DNA of 64,000 nucleotides from Mesorhizobium sp. CAU 1732 (GCF_039888675.1 NZ_JBDQQR010000004.1:248001-312000); one strand, 5' to 3'. Positions 52,939 to 62,219 are shown, counted from the stretch's first letter. Translations and numbers: made by a program. The notes: generated from the letters alone by a model not told the origin.

Positions 52939-53892
52939 GTGGAAACATCAGATTTGATGGTCAAGGCCGCATGGCTCTACCATGTCGAAGGGCTGACACA
53001 GGCGCAGATTGGCGAGCGCATGAACCTGACACGGCGGCGCGTGAACGAGCTTCTGGCCGAGGCACTCAATAGCGGTGTCGTGCGTATCAGCTTCGGCACG
53101 TCGCTGGCCGAGAATGTCGCATTGGAGGCGCGGCTATGCGCAAGATTCGGCCTTGCGGAGGCGGCGGTTACGTCCACTCCCCAAGATTCCGGATTGATGC
53201 ATGATGTCATTGGTCGTGTGGCGGCAGGGCTTCTGGAGCGCGTCATCGCGACGCTGCGCCCCGCCGCGCTGGGTGTGGGGTGGGGATCGACGCTGCGGGA
53301 GACGGTGCGTCACATGAGCAAGGTGCGGTCAGCCGAACCCGACATGATGGTCTGTTCCATGATGGGCGGGCTGACGCGCGGCACCGGCATCAACACGTTC
53401 GAGATCGTGAATGGTTTCGCCGAAGCTCTTGGCGCGCAATGTCAATATTTTGCCGCGCCGATCTATGCCGACAGCGCGGCCTCGCGCGAACTCATCGCGG
53501 CTCAGCCGGTTTTTCGCGATCTTCTGGAAGAGGCGGCAAATGTGGATGTGTCGTTCCTCAGCGTGGGCGACACGACAGGCCAGTCCCTGCAAGTGCGCTA
53601 TGGCCTTCCATCCCACATCGACGTTCGCACGATCGTTGAAGCCGGCGGCGTCGGCGATCTTCTCGGATACTATCTCGACCGCAATGGAAGACCGGTGGAC
53701 CATCCCCTGAGCCGGCAGGCGATATCGCCCGATCTTTCGCGATATCGGGGCATCCCACACCGTATTATTGCGTCCGGAGGACCACACAAACGGGAGATCT
53801 TGAGAGCTGTTTTGCGTGCGGAGTTGGCCACGGCGATCGTCACCGATGCAGATACCGCGAGCTGGTTACTGGGGGAAGGTCAGCGCATGTAA
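52939..53892 (+). CDS. SorC/DeoR-type sugar-binding transcriptional regulator
   Basis: The 317-residue protein has an N-terminal HTH (YHVEGLTQAQIGERMNLTRRRVNELLAEA, residues ~14-42) and a SorC C-terminal effector domain (LGVGWGSTLRETVRHM, later GVGDLLGYYLDRNG). The family binds phosphorylated sugars or polyols and controls adjacent catabolic genes. It starts with GTG at 52939 after the ribosome site GCGGGAGG. It is divergent from the HAD-importer-GDPD-isomerase cluster, 137 bases away, and so is the likely regulator of that cluster. An AT-rich patch near 52895-52918 includes the inverted repeat TTACAAATGTTACG. Confidence 0.9.
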   Translation: METSDLMVKAAWLYHVEGLTQAQIGERMNLTRRRVNELLAEALNSGVVRISFGTSLAENVALEARLCARFGLAEAAVTSTPQDSGLMHDVIGRVAAGLLERVIATLRPAALGVGWGSTLRETVRHMSKVRSAEPDMMVCSMMGGLTRGTGINTFEIVNGFAEALGAQCQYFAAPIYADSAASRELIAAQPVFRDLLEEAANVDVSFLSVGDTTGQSLQVRYGLPSHIDVRTIVEAGGVGDLLGYYLDRNGRPVDHPLSRQAISPDLSRYRGIPHRIIASGGPHKREILRAVLRAELATAIVTDADTASWLLGEGQRM

Positions 53893-54108
53893 TGGTTCGC
53901 GAGCGAGGGCAGATCATGAAGGCTGCGTCGCCAAACTGCGGTTAGGAGCATCGGCGGTGCTCCCCATCTCGAGGCGCTGACCGCCAATGGCTAAGGAGAT
54001 CAGGAACATTGGCGCCTCAATTCGCGCCCGCCTGTCGCAGGTCGCCAAAACGAGACGATGGTGGCTCGGGCGGGCACGGATTGGAATCTTGACTTTGGTT
54101 GTAATTAG
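53893..54108. other. Spacer before the hip-type operon
   Basis: The 216 bases between the regulator stop and the hipB operator contain no frame I can support. The left part resembles decayed transposon-like or regulator-end sequence; the right part becomes AT-rich at the operator. Confidence 0.4.
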
Positions 54109-54149
54109 TCATATATGATAAGTTATCTGCTGTATTTTATCATATATGA
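54109..54149. promoter_or_regulatory. Twin palindromic operator directly before the hipB-like gene
   Basis: A perfect 13-bp inverted repeat (54109-54121 with 54137-54149) flanks 15 bases. Each arm contains the self-palindrome TCATATATGA, with copies at 54109-54118 and 54140-54149 spaced 31 bases, about three helical turns. The second copy ends one base before the ATG of the hipB-like gene. This fits an autoregulatory antitoxin operator. A one-mismatch copy TCAAATATGA lies just beyond hipA at 55796-55805. Confidence 0.75.
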
Positions 54150-54536
54150 ATGATTGAAATGGTCTCTCCCAAGGCGAAACCAGCACTGGAACGACTGGGT
54201 CAAGATATCCGCAACGCGCGTTTGCGGCGAGGCATCGCCGTGGCGGATCTCGCCGTGCGTGCTGGAACCTCGCCGAGTTCCATCGCCCGCCTTGAACGGG
54301 GTGATCCAGGCGTTGCCATCGGAACGCTTGCCGACGTTCTCGTTGTGTTAGGCCTTCTGGAGCGTCTCGCCGACCTGATCGATATCCGCAAGGACGATCT
54401 TGGGCTGGCGCTGACGACGGAGCATGGCCCACGTCGGGGGCGTTCGTTCGCGGCGAAGCTCCGGAAACAGAAGGCTCAATCTAAGGGTGTGCAGGATCGG
54501 CAGGACGTTGTGGACCCTGACGGGGCTTCGTTCTGA
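54150..54536 (+). CDS. HipB-like antitoxin / XRE-family regulator
   Basis: The 128-residue protein has an XRE helix-turn-helix (residues ~14-70: LGQDIRNARLRRGIAVADLAVRAGTS...IARLERG) and a basic C-terminal tail with RGRSFAAKLRKQK. It is the antitoxin-like partner of the hipA gene that starts by one-base overlap at 54536. There is no ribosome site before the ATG at 54150 because an operator sits there; an ATG at 54159 is an alternative and leaderless translation is possible. HipB proteins bind their own operators and neutralise HipA. The frame is intact although hipA is broken. Confidence 0.85.
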   Translation: MIEMVSPKAKPALERLGQDIRNARLRRGIAVADLAVRAGTSPSSIARLERGDPGVAIGTLADVLVVLGLLERLADLIDIRKDDLGLALTTEHGPRRGRSFAAKLRKQKAQSKGVQDRQDVVDPDGASF

Positions 54537-55774
54537 TGGCTGATTTCGTTGCCCATGTCGCGCTTGGCGAAGGCCGAACATCGGTGGGCCAATTGCGATT
54601 CACCCATGCGGGGCCGCGGCAATTCTCGACCTTCGCCTATGACGCCGAATGGATCGAAAACCCGCGCGCCTTCGCCATACAGCCCGATTTCCCTCTTGAG
54701 GCCGGCCCGTTTCACACCTCGGGGCAGCCGGGCAACATGCGCGACGCCTTGGCGGGCGTTTCGCGGAGGCGGCTCCGGACAGTTGGGGACGCAGGCTGCT
54801 CGAACGCGCCTATGGCAATGGCCTCAACGAATTCGAGTATCTGACGCTTTCCGACGATGCCTGCCGGCAAGGCGCGTTGCGCTTTCTGGATGACAAGGGG
54901 GAGGTCATTCGCGGCAAGGCAGCGGACGCCGTTCCGCGTCTGGTCGATCTCGAAACCATCACGACGATCGCGCGAGCCTATGAGCAAGGCAAGGAAATCT
55001 CGTCCGAGGAAATGCAGGCGCTGGTCGGCGCCGGCGGCTCTGGCGGCGCTCGCCCCAAAGCCAATGCCAGGGACGGCGATGCACTGTGGCTGGCGAAGTT
55101 CACCTCGGTCCACGATCAACAACCGATCGAGCGCGTCGAGGTCGCAACCCTCCGCCTGGCGGCAGCCTGCGGTATCCGCACGCTTGAGACACGGTTGGAG
55201 TTGGCCGACACGCCGTTCCCGGTCGCGCTGATCCAGCGGTTCGACCGACGTGGGGCCGCACGGATTCCCTACATCTCCGCGCACCGCACTCGGCAAGACG
55301 GGGGTGGAGCTGGGCTCCTATACGGAGATCGTCGATTTCATGCGGGCTTATTCACCTGATCCCTCCGACGATTTCCGCGAACTCTACCGGCGTCTGATCT
55401 TCACGATCCTCGTGTCCAACAAGGACGATCACCTGAAGAACCACGGTTTCCTCTATGTGGGGGCGGGACAGTGGCGCTTGTCGCCGGTGTTTGACGTGAA
55501 CCCGGCGCCGGATCGCAACCGGCATCTCGAGATGGTGATCCTTGAAGGCGGCCCCCATGATCGGTCGATCAACCTCTCACTGGAAGCCTGCTCGTTTTTC
55601 GAGATTCCCGAGGCTGAGGCTCGAGAGATCATCCGGGCAGTGGCGAAGCGCGTTTCGGACGGATGGCGGGAGGCCTTCAGACAGGTTGGCGTTTCTGGCG
55701 CGCTGGCGCGCGACTATGAGGCTGCTTTCGTTGGCGCAGAGATGGAAACGGCGCGGTCTTTAAGCCATATCTGA
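54536..55774 (+). pseudogene. HipA-like kinase gene with two frameshifts
   Basis: The gene encodes a type II toxin-antitoxin HipA serine/threonine kinase in three frame segments. The first ends near 54765, where one base is missing (RDALAG then FAEAAPDSWGRRLLERAYG). The second runs to about 55285, where two bases are missing (YISA then RTALGKTGVELGSY). The third contains the catalytic motif SNKDDHLKNHGF and the DVNP metal-binding motif. Repair would give about 413 residues, near the family length of ~420-440. As read, the kinase cannot be made in one piece. Confidence 0.85.
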
Positions 55775-55989
55775 CTAATAACTGCCGATTATTCGTCAAA
55801 TATGAGAGGCCTCGGGGTCGATCCGCCTCGTGAACTCTGCTGCGCTGCTTCAATGGGTCATGGCACGAACCAAAGAACCATGAACCAGGGGCACCGTACT
55901 CAAGGCTACAATCTCAAGAACTCATCGTTGGGAAGAATGGGACGGGTCTATTGACGACAGGTTCGCAGAACGGCCATCTTGCCTCGGTC

Positions 55990-56229
55990 ATGGTGGCACG
56001 AAAACTCGATCTTACGGGCCTCAAATGCCCTTTGCCGGCGCTGAAAACGCGCAAGGCGCTCAAAGGATTGAGCCCGGGGGAGCGGATGGAGGTGCATTGC
56101 ACCGATCCGCTGGCGATAATTGACATTCCCAATCTGCTCAATGAAACGGGCGACAGCCTTGAAGCGACGGAGCGTGACGGTGATCGCTTCGTGTTCCTAA
56201 TCGAGAAACTGCAACCACGAACGACGTGA
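55990..56229 (+). CDS. TusA-family sulfur carrier
   Basis: The 79-residue protein has the TusA signature: LDLTGLKCPLPALKTRKAL with the CPxP motif carrying the persulfide-bearing Cys, then CTDPLAIIDIPN and a C-terminal FLIEK strand. The ATG at 55990 gives a family-typical length; a TTG at 55951 would add 13 residues. TusA-type carriers move sulfur for tRNA thiolation and molybdenum cofactor enzymes, which could connect it to FdhD far to the left, but distance makes that speculative. A 13-base sequence shared with the FDH promoter region begins two bases after its stop. Confidence 0.88.
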   Translation: MVARKLDLTGLKCPLPALKTRKALKGLSPGERMEVHCTDPLAIIDIPNLLNETGDSLEATERDGDRFVFLIEKLQPRTT

Positions 56230-56544
56230 TATGGTTGCGTAACCGCCCCTGTGGTCGCAAGTCTGCCCCATCGAATTGCCCGCCTGCGGCAAATCCCGTC
56301 TGGACGCGCCGTCGCTTGCCATATGGCCTCACCCCGTCCAGATACGAGAAGGGCAGGCAATAACCATTGATGTGATGACCGGGATCGACAGAGAGAAGCT
56401 TGGCGGCAGCAGCGCACGGAAAATCTGTGAGATGATCGTTACCGTTGAAGACCTGAAGGCTGGAGATTAAGAAGCCGGCAGAGGCGGAATGAGCACGCGT
56501 CACCTGAGCGGAAGGGCTATCTGGTTATCGCACCGAATAGCGCA
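56230..56544. other. Spacer after tusA
   Basis: A possible 64-codon frame at 56276-56470 has a plausible C-terminal half (KICEMIVTVEDLKAGD) but no family match or ribosome site. The stretch starts with the 13-base sequence ATGGTTGCGTAAC (56231-56243). Nothing else is recognised. Confidence 0.35.
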
Positions 56545-56880
56545 TCAGTGGCTTACGGATTTTGAGAACACGTTGATCACGACGACGCCTGCAAGGATCA
56601 ATGCGAGACCGACGATGGCAGCAAAATCCAATGATTGCCTGAACCATACCCAGGAGACCGCAGTGATCAACACAATGCCGAGCCCCGACCATATCGCGTA
56701 CACTACGCCTGTTGGCATCGTCCGCATAGGAAACGACAAGAACCAGAAGGCAGCGGTATAGCCGATAATTACGATCATCGTCGGCAGTGTCTTAGTGAAG
56801 CTTTCCGAGCGCGCCAGTGCGGTCGTAGCAATCACCTCCGCAACGATCGCGACAAGCAGGAACATGTATGATCTGGTCAA
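56545..56880 (-). CDS. Small multidrug resistance (SMR) family membrane protein, EmrE-like
   Basis: The 111-residue protein has four hydrophobic helices typical of SMR pumps. The membrane-embedded catalytic Glu is at residue 15 (VAIVAEVIATT), matching Glu14 of EmrE, and further motifs are YTAAFWFLS and GVVYAIWSGLG. A TTG start at 56880 places that Glu correctly; the internal ATG at 56865 would shorten helix 1. The pump exchanges protons for cationic compounds across the inner membrane. It stands alone, leftward, without a visible regulator. Confidence 0.9.
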   Translation of the reverse strand: MTRSYMFLLVAIVAEVIATTALARSESFTKTLPTMIVIIGYTAAFWFLSFPMRTMPTGVVYAIWSGLGIVLITAVSWVWFRQSLDFAAIVGLALILAGVVVINVFSKSVSH

Positions 56881-57129
56881 GCTGACTCCTTACGGGACCT
56901 GCGACTTAGCAGTCGATTGGATACACGGGAAGTCCAGTATGGGGCCTTATAGCCTGCACGGAAAAAAGCCCGCCACTCCGGATAGACGACGGGCTTGGAA
57001 CTGAGACGATAGTGTTCAGCTAGATCGTACTGATTTGCGGTCGTTCCGGTCAGCCTCGATCGCTTGACGAATACGGCCCGCCCACGACGCTGTTTCAGCA
57101 CGGCGAAGTGCCGGACATGGAGTAGAGAC

Positions 57130-57291
57130 GTGAGCGACGAACCGCAGAAGTCCGACGCGCCGATTCGTGTTCCAACCGGCATCGTCGAACATTGGTGCGA
57201 GCATGACGGCTGTCGCCGCTGGGGAGCATGGTGCTTCGCACGCGGCCGGCAAACCGTCTGGAATTGCATCGAGCACAGGCCCGACGAATGA
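57130..57291 (+). CDS. Small Cys/Trp-rich conserved hypothetical protein
   Basis: This 53-residue protein has the pattern RVPTGIVEHWCEHDGCRRWGAWCF with paired Cys and a later CIEH, looking like a tiny zinc-binding fold. I recall similar small proteins in rhizobia. It starts with GTG at 57130 and ends in an ATGA overlap with the next gene, so they are coupled. Function is unknown. Confidence 0.65.
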   Translation: MSDEPQKSDAPIRVPTGIVEHWCEHDGCRRWGAWCFARGRQTVWNCIEHRPDE

Positions 57292-57455
57292 GCACACCCG
57301 AAGAGCGCGACGAACTGGTGAAACTGATTAGGCAGGCATTGGACGCCGCCCGCGCACTCGATGACGATTTGAGCGCGCACCTGCTGGAAATGGCGCTCGA
57401 TGAAGCCGCCTTGTCCGCCAGAGAGGCCCGCAAGAAAGAGCAGCCAAGCCCCTAA
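57288..57455 (+). CDS. Small helical hypothetical protein
   Basis: This 55-residue acidic, helical protein (MSTPEERDELVKLIRQALD at the start; a basic tail) begins in an ATGA overlap with the Cys-rich small gene. It is probably one of several small housekeeping or stress proteins conserved in rhizobia. No function is known. Confidence 0.6.
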   Translation: MSTPEERDELVKLIRQALDAARALDDDLSAHLLEMALDEAALSAREARKKEQPSP

Positions 57456-57485
57456 ACGAAAAAAGCGCCTCCAGCCGAAGCTGCG

Positions 57486-57683
57486 TCAACTCTGATCGGC
57501 GAGACGCCATCGATCGGCAAGCGTTGATCTGGCGCTTCGTAGATCACCAAGCGCAGTCTGAATTCCGACTGTGACCTCGTGAACGTCCCGCTCTCGGAAG
57601 CGGAGCGCAAGGTCACGTGCGGTCACCAGCAGAACCTCAATATCGTCCGGCTTAGCCAGTTCGTCGCGATGGAATCTCGGCAT
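57486..57683 (-). CDS. Small hypothetical protein
   Basis: This 65-residue leftward protein begins MPRFHRDELAKPDDIEVLL and is helical and charged. An ATG seven codons upstream is possible. It forms, with the next small leftward gene, a pair opposite to the two rightward small genes. Not recognised. Confidence 0.5.
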   Translation of the reverse strand: MPRFHRDELAKPDDIEVLLVTARDLALRFRERDVHEVTVGIQTALGDLRSARSTLADRWRLADQS

Positions 57684-57744
57684 GTCGCCCCCTAACCGTC
57701 GCAAAGAACTGAGTCGGAGGGGAAACGTTCCGAACTCGTGAGAA

Positions 57745-57942
57745 TCATAGGTGCGACGTCATCCTCTGGAGCAGCACACTAGGCTCTCTTATGCCAGACT
57801 GGAAAAGCGCAATCAGCTGCGCGGCCCTGTTATCCACTTCATCTCGCCTGTCGCTGTCGGATGACAGTTCAGCCAAAACCTGTTCGAGCATCGTCATGTC
57901 GGCGTCATCCAGGACACCTGAAGCTCTAGAACGTATTGGCAT
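57745..57942 (-). CDS. Small hypothetical protein
   Basis: This 65-residue protein starts MPIRSRASGVLDDADMTML; a start six codons further up is also possible. It is helical, with acidic residues in the centre. A similar size and style to its leftward neighbour suggests small rhizobial proteins of unknown role. Downstream and upstream are AT-richer gaps. Confidence 0.5.
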   Translation of the reverse strand: MPIRSRASGVLDDADMTMLEQVLAELSSDSDRRDEVDNRAAQLIALFQSGIREPSVLLQRMTSHL

Positions 57943-58089
57943 ATCTGATCCCTCAGTCATCCCTGTTCTGCTTTAGACCGGAGACCAGACGTGTCAAAGC
58001 AAAAAAGCCCCACCACCTTTCGGTTTACATTCCTGGAACCACCGGGAGAGCGATGTCTTGAGAGTGTGATGACGTAAACGGAGGCCCAC

Positions 58090-58470
58090 ATGCTGCCGAC
58101 CAATATTTTCTGGAGACGCACCGACGTTCACGGCCTTGAGCGTCTCTCTATTTCTCCAAGTCGAGACACGGCCAAAGGTGTCATAATCAACCTAGAAAAT
58201 GGAGGGGCCGAAGTTCGGCACCATTGGCAATTCACCGATCACTGGCAGGTTCTCAAGCTGAATGTACAGCGATGCGACCGCGAAGGGGAGCACCAGGTGC
58301 ACATCGCGCGGCGAGGACAAGGGTGGGCAGTGAACGGGAGGATCGGCGTGACCTCGATGGAATTGAACTCGTTGATCTCTCGCTCACGCCGTTTTGTAAT
58401 ACCTTCCCGATTTCCCGCATGTTGCACGAAAAACTGAACACCGCGACCTTGGACGTCATCTATATCCTGC
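58090..58470 (+). pseudogene. Glycolipid-binding-domain protein, frameshifted and truncated
   Basis: The start IFWRRTDVHGLERL and the later blocks HWQFTDHWQVLKL and GWAVNG match the putative glycolipid-binding family. Near 58345 the frame changes by one missing base, and the continuation is LVDLSLTPFCNTFPI and ATLDVIYI. The last third of the family is absent; after 58470 the sequence is unrelated. The protein is therefore both shifted and truncated. Its family has no proven substrate. Confidence 0.65.
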
Positions 58471-58707
58471 TTCTGCATCGCTGGAACTTCCAGCCTCGGC
58501 CACCGTTTGGTGACACTGTCGCCGTGTTCCCAAACTTGCGCGCTGCAGGCCGGCGCTTCTCCAGGTCCTTTGAGGTGCGGGCCTTCTTCTCGCGTCAGAC
58601 CGCGGTCATCTGCTCATTGCAACACGGTAGTGACAACGCTTGCTGGCTTGTGGCATGTCGCCCATGCGGCGGGCCGTCGGCCCGCAACGCGGGTCGGCAT
58701 TCAGCAA

Positions 58708-58735
58708 CGCTTTCCGTGGGGCCACACGGAAAGCG
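58708..58735. terminator. Perfect 11-bp hairpin
   Basis: Bases 58708-58718 and 58725-58735 pair perfectly around a six-base loop. No T run follows. It lies in a 580-base gap (58471-59089) between two broken genes that otherwise shows no recognisable coding sequence; it may be a terminator or part of a mobile element end. Confidence 0.45.
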
Positions 58736-58969
58736 CGACCTGCCCCGCCCCGAATTAGGTAGGCTTACCTTTCGTTTGGGGAATGGCAACCGAGACGAGG
58801 AGGTGCGCCGGTGCCTGCTCGCGTGGCTGCGCTAACGCGAGATCCAATCGCCAACGACCCCGCCGCGCGGCATGCCATCGTGACCATGCAAGCGTTACGT
58901 TTGATTACAGACGCTGAGTAACCTTCCAAATCTGGAGCGTCACGGCGATGCTGAGGCGTGAGATGCCGG

Positions 58970-59064
58970 CTTTCAATTGGTCGGACTCAAACTTTCAATA
59001 TGCTGGACAACCGATTTCATCTAGTCGGGCATTGACTTTCAATGGGTCGGGCTCTTACTTTCGA
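58970..59064. repeat. Pair of imperfect direct repeats, 66 bases apart
   Basis: The 29-base unit starting CTTTCAATTGGTCGG at 58970 recurs at 59036 as CTTTCAATGGGTCGG with 24 of 29 bases identical. The second copy overlaps the start region of the DUF4143 gene. They could be regulator sites or the edges of a lost insertion. Confidence 0.5.
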
Positions 59065-59089
59065 ACGGTCGAGAGAGGTTGGCCGCAGA

Positions 59090-60317
59090 ATGTACCCTCG
59101 GTTCGCGAAGACCAGAATAGAAGACGCGCTGTCCGACACCCGGGTTGTTCTCATCTCCGGTCCCTCGGCAATCCGGCAAGACAACGTTGGCGACGGATAT
59201 CGCAGCCGACAAAACGCCATTTCTTACCTTGGATGATGCGACCGTTCGGCGGTCCGCAATAGATGATCCTGTCGGGTTCATCCGGGGGCTGGATCGTGCC
59301 GTGATCGACGAGGTCCAACGGGCGCCTGAGCTGATACTGGCGATCAAGAACGCGGTTGACGATGACAAGACGCCTGGAAGGTTTCTTCTCACAGGGTCTG
59401 CCAATCTAATGACCATTCCGAAAGTGGCGGATTCTCTCGCTGGTCGGATGGAGATTGTCCGGCTACTGCCCCTTTCGCAGGCGGAAATCCTTGGCAAGAA
59501 ATCGCGCTTCATTGACAGGGCGTTCTCGGCGCAAAAACCTGCCGCTGGCCCAATGATCGTAGGACGCGATCTTGTCGAGGCCGTTGTCTCGGGCGGGTAT
59601 CCGGAGGCTCTCGATCGGAAGAGGTGGGGACGAAAGCAGGACTGGTATCATGGCTATCTCGACGCGATCGTGCAGCGTGATGTGCGCGATGTGGCCCAGA
59701 TCGAACAACTTGCCATCATGCCGAAGCTACTGGCGGTTCTTGCAGAGCATTCGGGTCAACTGGTCAACTACACCGGTATCGGCAAGACACTTGGGCTCAA
59801 TCATGTGACCACCCAGAAATATGTGCGCGTCTTCGAAAGCCTCTTCTTGGTGCACACTCTGCAACCCTGGTTTACTAATCGGTTGAAACGACTGACCAAG
59901 TCACCCAAGTTGCACTTCCTCGACGCCGGGCTTCTGGCCGCGATGCGCGACATATCTCCGGATGCTATTGAAAGGGACAAGCCCCTCTTTGGTCCGATCC
60001 TTGAAACCTTCGTGTTCAGCGAACTTCGCAAGATCGCCTCCTGGAGCGATCAAAGGTGTTCGTTCTCGCATTTTCGCGACAAGGATAAGAACGAGGTCGA
60101 TGTCGTGTTGGAGAACCGGCGAGGAGAGATCGTCGGGGTCGAGGTAAAGTCGTCAGCTACGGTTTCCGCGAGGGATTTCTCCGGCATGCGCAAGCTTGCG
60201 GAAGCGTGCGGAAAGAAGTTCGTTCAAGGCCTTGTTCTTTACGATCACGACCAAGTCGTTCCCTTCGCCGATAACATGTTCGCCGCCCCGCTCTCGTGCC
60301 TGTGGAGCGCGCCATGA
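59090..60317 (+). pseudogene. DUF4143/AAA-type ATPase gene with a frameshift in the P-loop
   Basis: The product would be a ~408-residue ATP-binding protein with an N-terminal AAA-like domain and a C-terminal DUF4143 nuclease-like region (DKNEVDVVLENRRGEIVGVEVKSS). The first frame runs MYPRFAKTRIEDAL to VVLISGP; an extra C in a CCC run near 59162 shifts the rest, so GPRQSGKTT of Walker A is split between frames. The remainder, from 59163 to the stop, is intact and contains IDEVQRAPELI (Walker B-like). Members are often tied to toxin-antitoxin or plasmid functions. A single base error would explain the break. Confidence 0.85.
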
Positions 60318-60739
60318 ACTTGATGGAAAATAATGCGCCGAGGACCTTTCAGACCTCCTCTACAATTTACCGTCTGTCGCCCTTTCGATCCCAAACATGT
60401 TGAAGAAGACGAAACGTCATCCGGACGCAAAGCTCGCCAAATGCCGCGCTCTCTGCAAGGCCGGCGTGCAACGAGCCGCGGCCGGACATGCTGAACATCA
60501 CCACTCAAGTGCGGTAGTCACCGGATGTGTGGGATTGAGCGGACGAAGGGAAACCAAGCGCGAGTCTTGCGGTGATGGCAATAAAGCGCAGCTATGACTG
60601 CCTCCGGCTTCATGACGGACGTTCGCAACAATTTGTGCTGATCCTGTAAGCTGCCGGCAAGTTTGATACAGTGGCGCTTATTGGGGGAAGGATTTCGCGC
60701 GCGGCCCGCATTTCTGATCGTGGCCACGCGCTGTGGTCG
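60318..60739. other. Spacer without recognised gene
   Basis: The 420 bases between two intact blocks hold only short unassigned frames on either strand. The composition is mixed, and I see no repeats or hairpins of note. Confidence 0.45.
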
Positions 60740-61447
60740 CTACTTTGAGCCGAACCGGTCGATCACTTCCGTCAACCCGACATGGCCTTGGCACGGCCCA
60801 TTGCCTGACGACATCTCGCCGTTCTCCAGCGATGTGGCATAAATGACCGCCGGATCGGCTTCGATGCGGCCTCGTAGGGCAGCGAGCTTTGGCCAGCGCG
60901 CCTTGTCGGCCACCTGATGGAAATCGAGCCAACGGGCGACACCGATCAGAATGCCGTCAGCTAGTGTCGGATTATCGGCGATCAGAAATCGAGTGCTTCC
61001 AATCATCTCTTCAAGCCGATCGTGGCGTTCGATGACGCCTTCACTGCCCCATTGTTTCAAGGCGGATTGCATCGCCGGGTTGGGTTGCTGCATTTCCATC
61101 GCAGCCCAAAGGGGACCGAACGCTCCGGTAAATCCTGTGTTGATGAACGCCATCAACTGCCGCATACGGTCGGCCTCACGCGACAGTGGGTCAAAGCTGA
61201 TTCGTCGTTCCGTATCACGCGCCTCCAGCCATGCAGCGATGGCCATGGTTTCGGTGAGCACGTCACCTTGATCGGTTATCAGTGCGGGCGTCTCGACGCG
61301 CGGGTTGATCCGCTTGTAGGAGGTATCACGCATCTCGCCGAACATATCGACGCGGCAGAGCCGGTAAGGCCTGCCCATCCATTCGAGAGCGGCGACGAGC
61401 CCCATGGAGCTTCCCGCCGGGAAGCCGTATATGAGTATGGGTTCCAT
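60740..61447 (-). CDS. Glutathione S-transferase family protein
   Basis: The 235-residue protein has a thioredoxin-like N-terminal domain (YGFPAGSSMGLVAALEWMG, with Ser14/Ser15 in the region where GSTs carry the catalytic residue), the glutathione-binding NPRVETPAL and LTETMAIAAWLE blocks, and a helical C-terminal domain. It is divergent from an HxlR regulator, 108 bases away, which likely controls it in response to an electrophile. Members conjugate glutathione or reduce small toxic molecules. Confidence 0.88.
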   Translation of the reverse strand: MEPILIYGFPAGSSMGLVAALEWMGRPYRLCRVDMFGEMRDTSYKRINPRVETPALITDQGDVLTETMAIAAWLEARDTERRISFDPLSREADRMRQLMAFINTGFTGAFGPLWAAMEMQQPNPAMQSALKQWGSEGVIERHDRLEEMIGSTRFLIADNPTLADGILIGVARWLDFHQVADKARWPKLAALRGRIEADPAVIYATSLENGEMSSGNGPCQGHVGLTEVIDRFGSK

Positions 61448-61555
61448 GTTCTTGTTCTCCGTGATTTCTTCTGATCACGCTGCGCAGCGGAGCCGGACCT
61501 TAGCGGGTGGCTTGGCCAAGTAAATTACGCACCTTTTTGTAACCATGAGCTGCTG

Positions 61556-61942
61556 ATGAAAGACCTTGTTTCCCGTTGCCCGATCGAAGAGGTCATGCAG
61601 GTTCTCAGCGGTCGATGGCCGACGTTGCTGATCTATTATCTCCAGGAAGGTACGAAGCGGTTCAGCGATCTCCGCCGGGACAATCCGACGATCTCCCACA
61701 AGATGCTGACGTTTGAACTGCGGAAACTGGAGGACGCTGATATCGTTCGCCGTACTGAATTTGACGGCTATCCGCTTCGTGTCGAGTACGATCTTACTCC
61801 GGCGGGAGAAAGACTGCTGCCGCTCATCGATGCGTTAGGCGATTGGTGGGAAAGCACCGAAGGCAACATTGAAGAACCGGCCGCAGATAACTTGGACATT
61901 GCAGATTCACAGTTGGGCAGTCCTCGTGTAATCGCAAACTGA
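61556..61942 (+). CDS. HxlR-family transcriptional regulator
   Basis: The 128-residue winged-helix protein has the HxlR pattern: CPIEEVMQVLSGRWPTLLIYYL at the N-terminus with the sensor Cys8, TISHKMLTFELRKLE as recognition helix, and RVEYDLTPAGERLLPLI. Cys8 could sense reactive species. Divergent orientation with the glutathione transferase gene indicates control of that gene. The C-terminal ~25 residues are an acidic extension. Confidence 0.9.
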   Translation: MKDLVSRCPIEEVMQVLSGRWPTLLIYYLQEGTKRFSDLRRDNPTISHKMLTFELRKLEDADIVRRTEFDGYPLRVEYDLTPAGERLLPLIDALGDWWESTEGNIEEPAADNLDIADSQLGSPRVIAN

Positions 61943-62219
61943 ATATCTGCCTGACATGTCCCCACCTTCGTCTGGCTGCCCGCTCCCCTCTTTCTTCATA
62001 AGCGGATGGGCAGTGCTACATTAAATTTGAGCATATTTGCGGTGGGTTCGACCCCGTGAACGGGCGAACTCTGGCCGGAACGGCAACTCACGACCTCACG
62101 CACGAACCCGCTCCGCGGGAGGGGCGCCACGGCCTGAGATGGCGTAGTATTCATAGCCTTTGACCGGGTAGCGGCGGGCAAGCCGACCATAGAGTTCCCT
62201 TCAACGAGAGGAACTCGCC

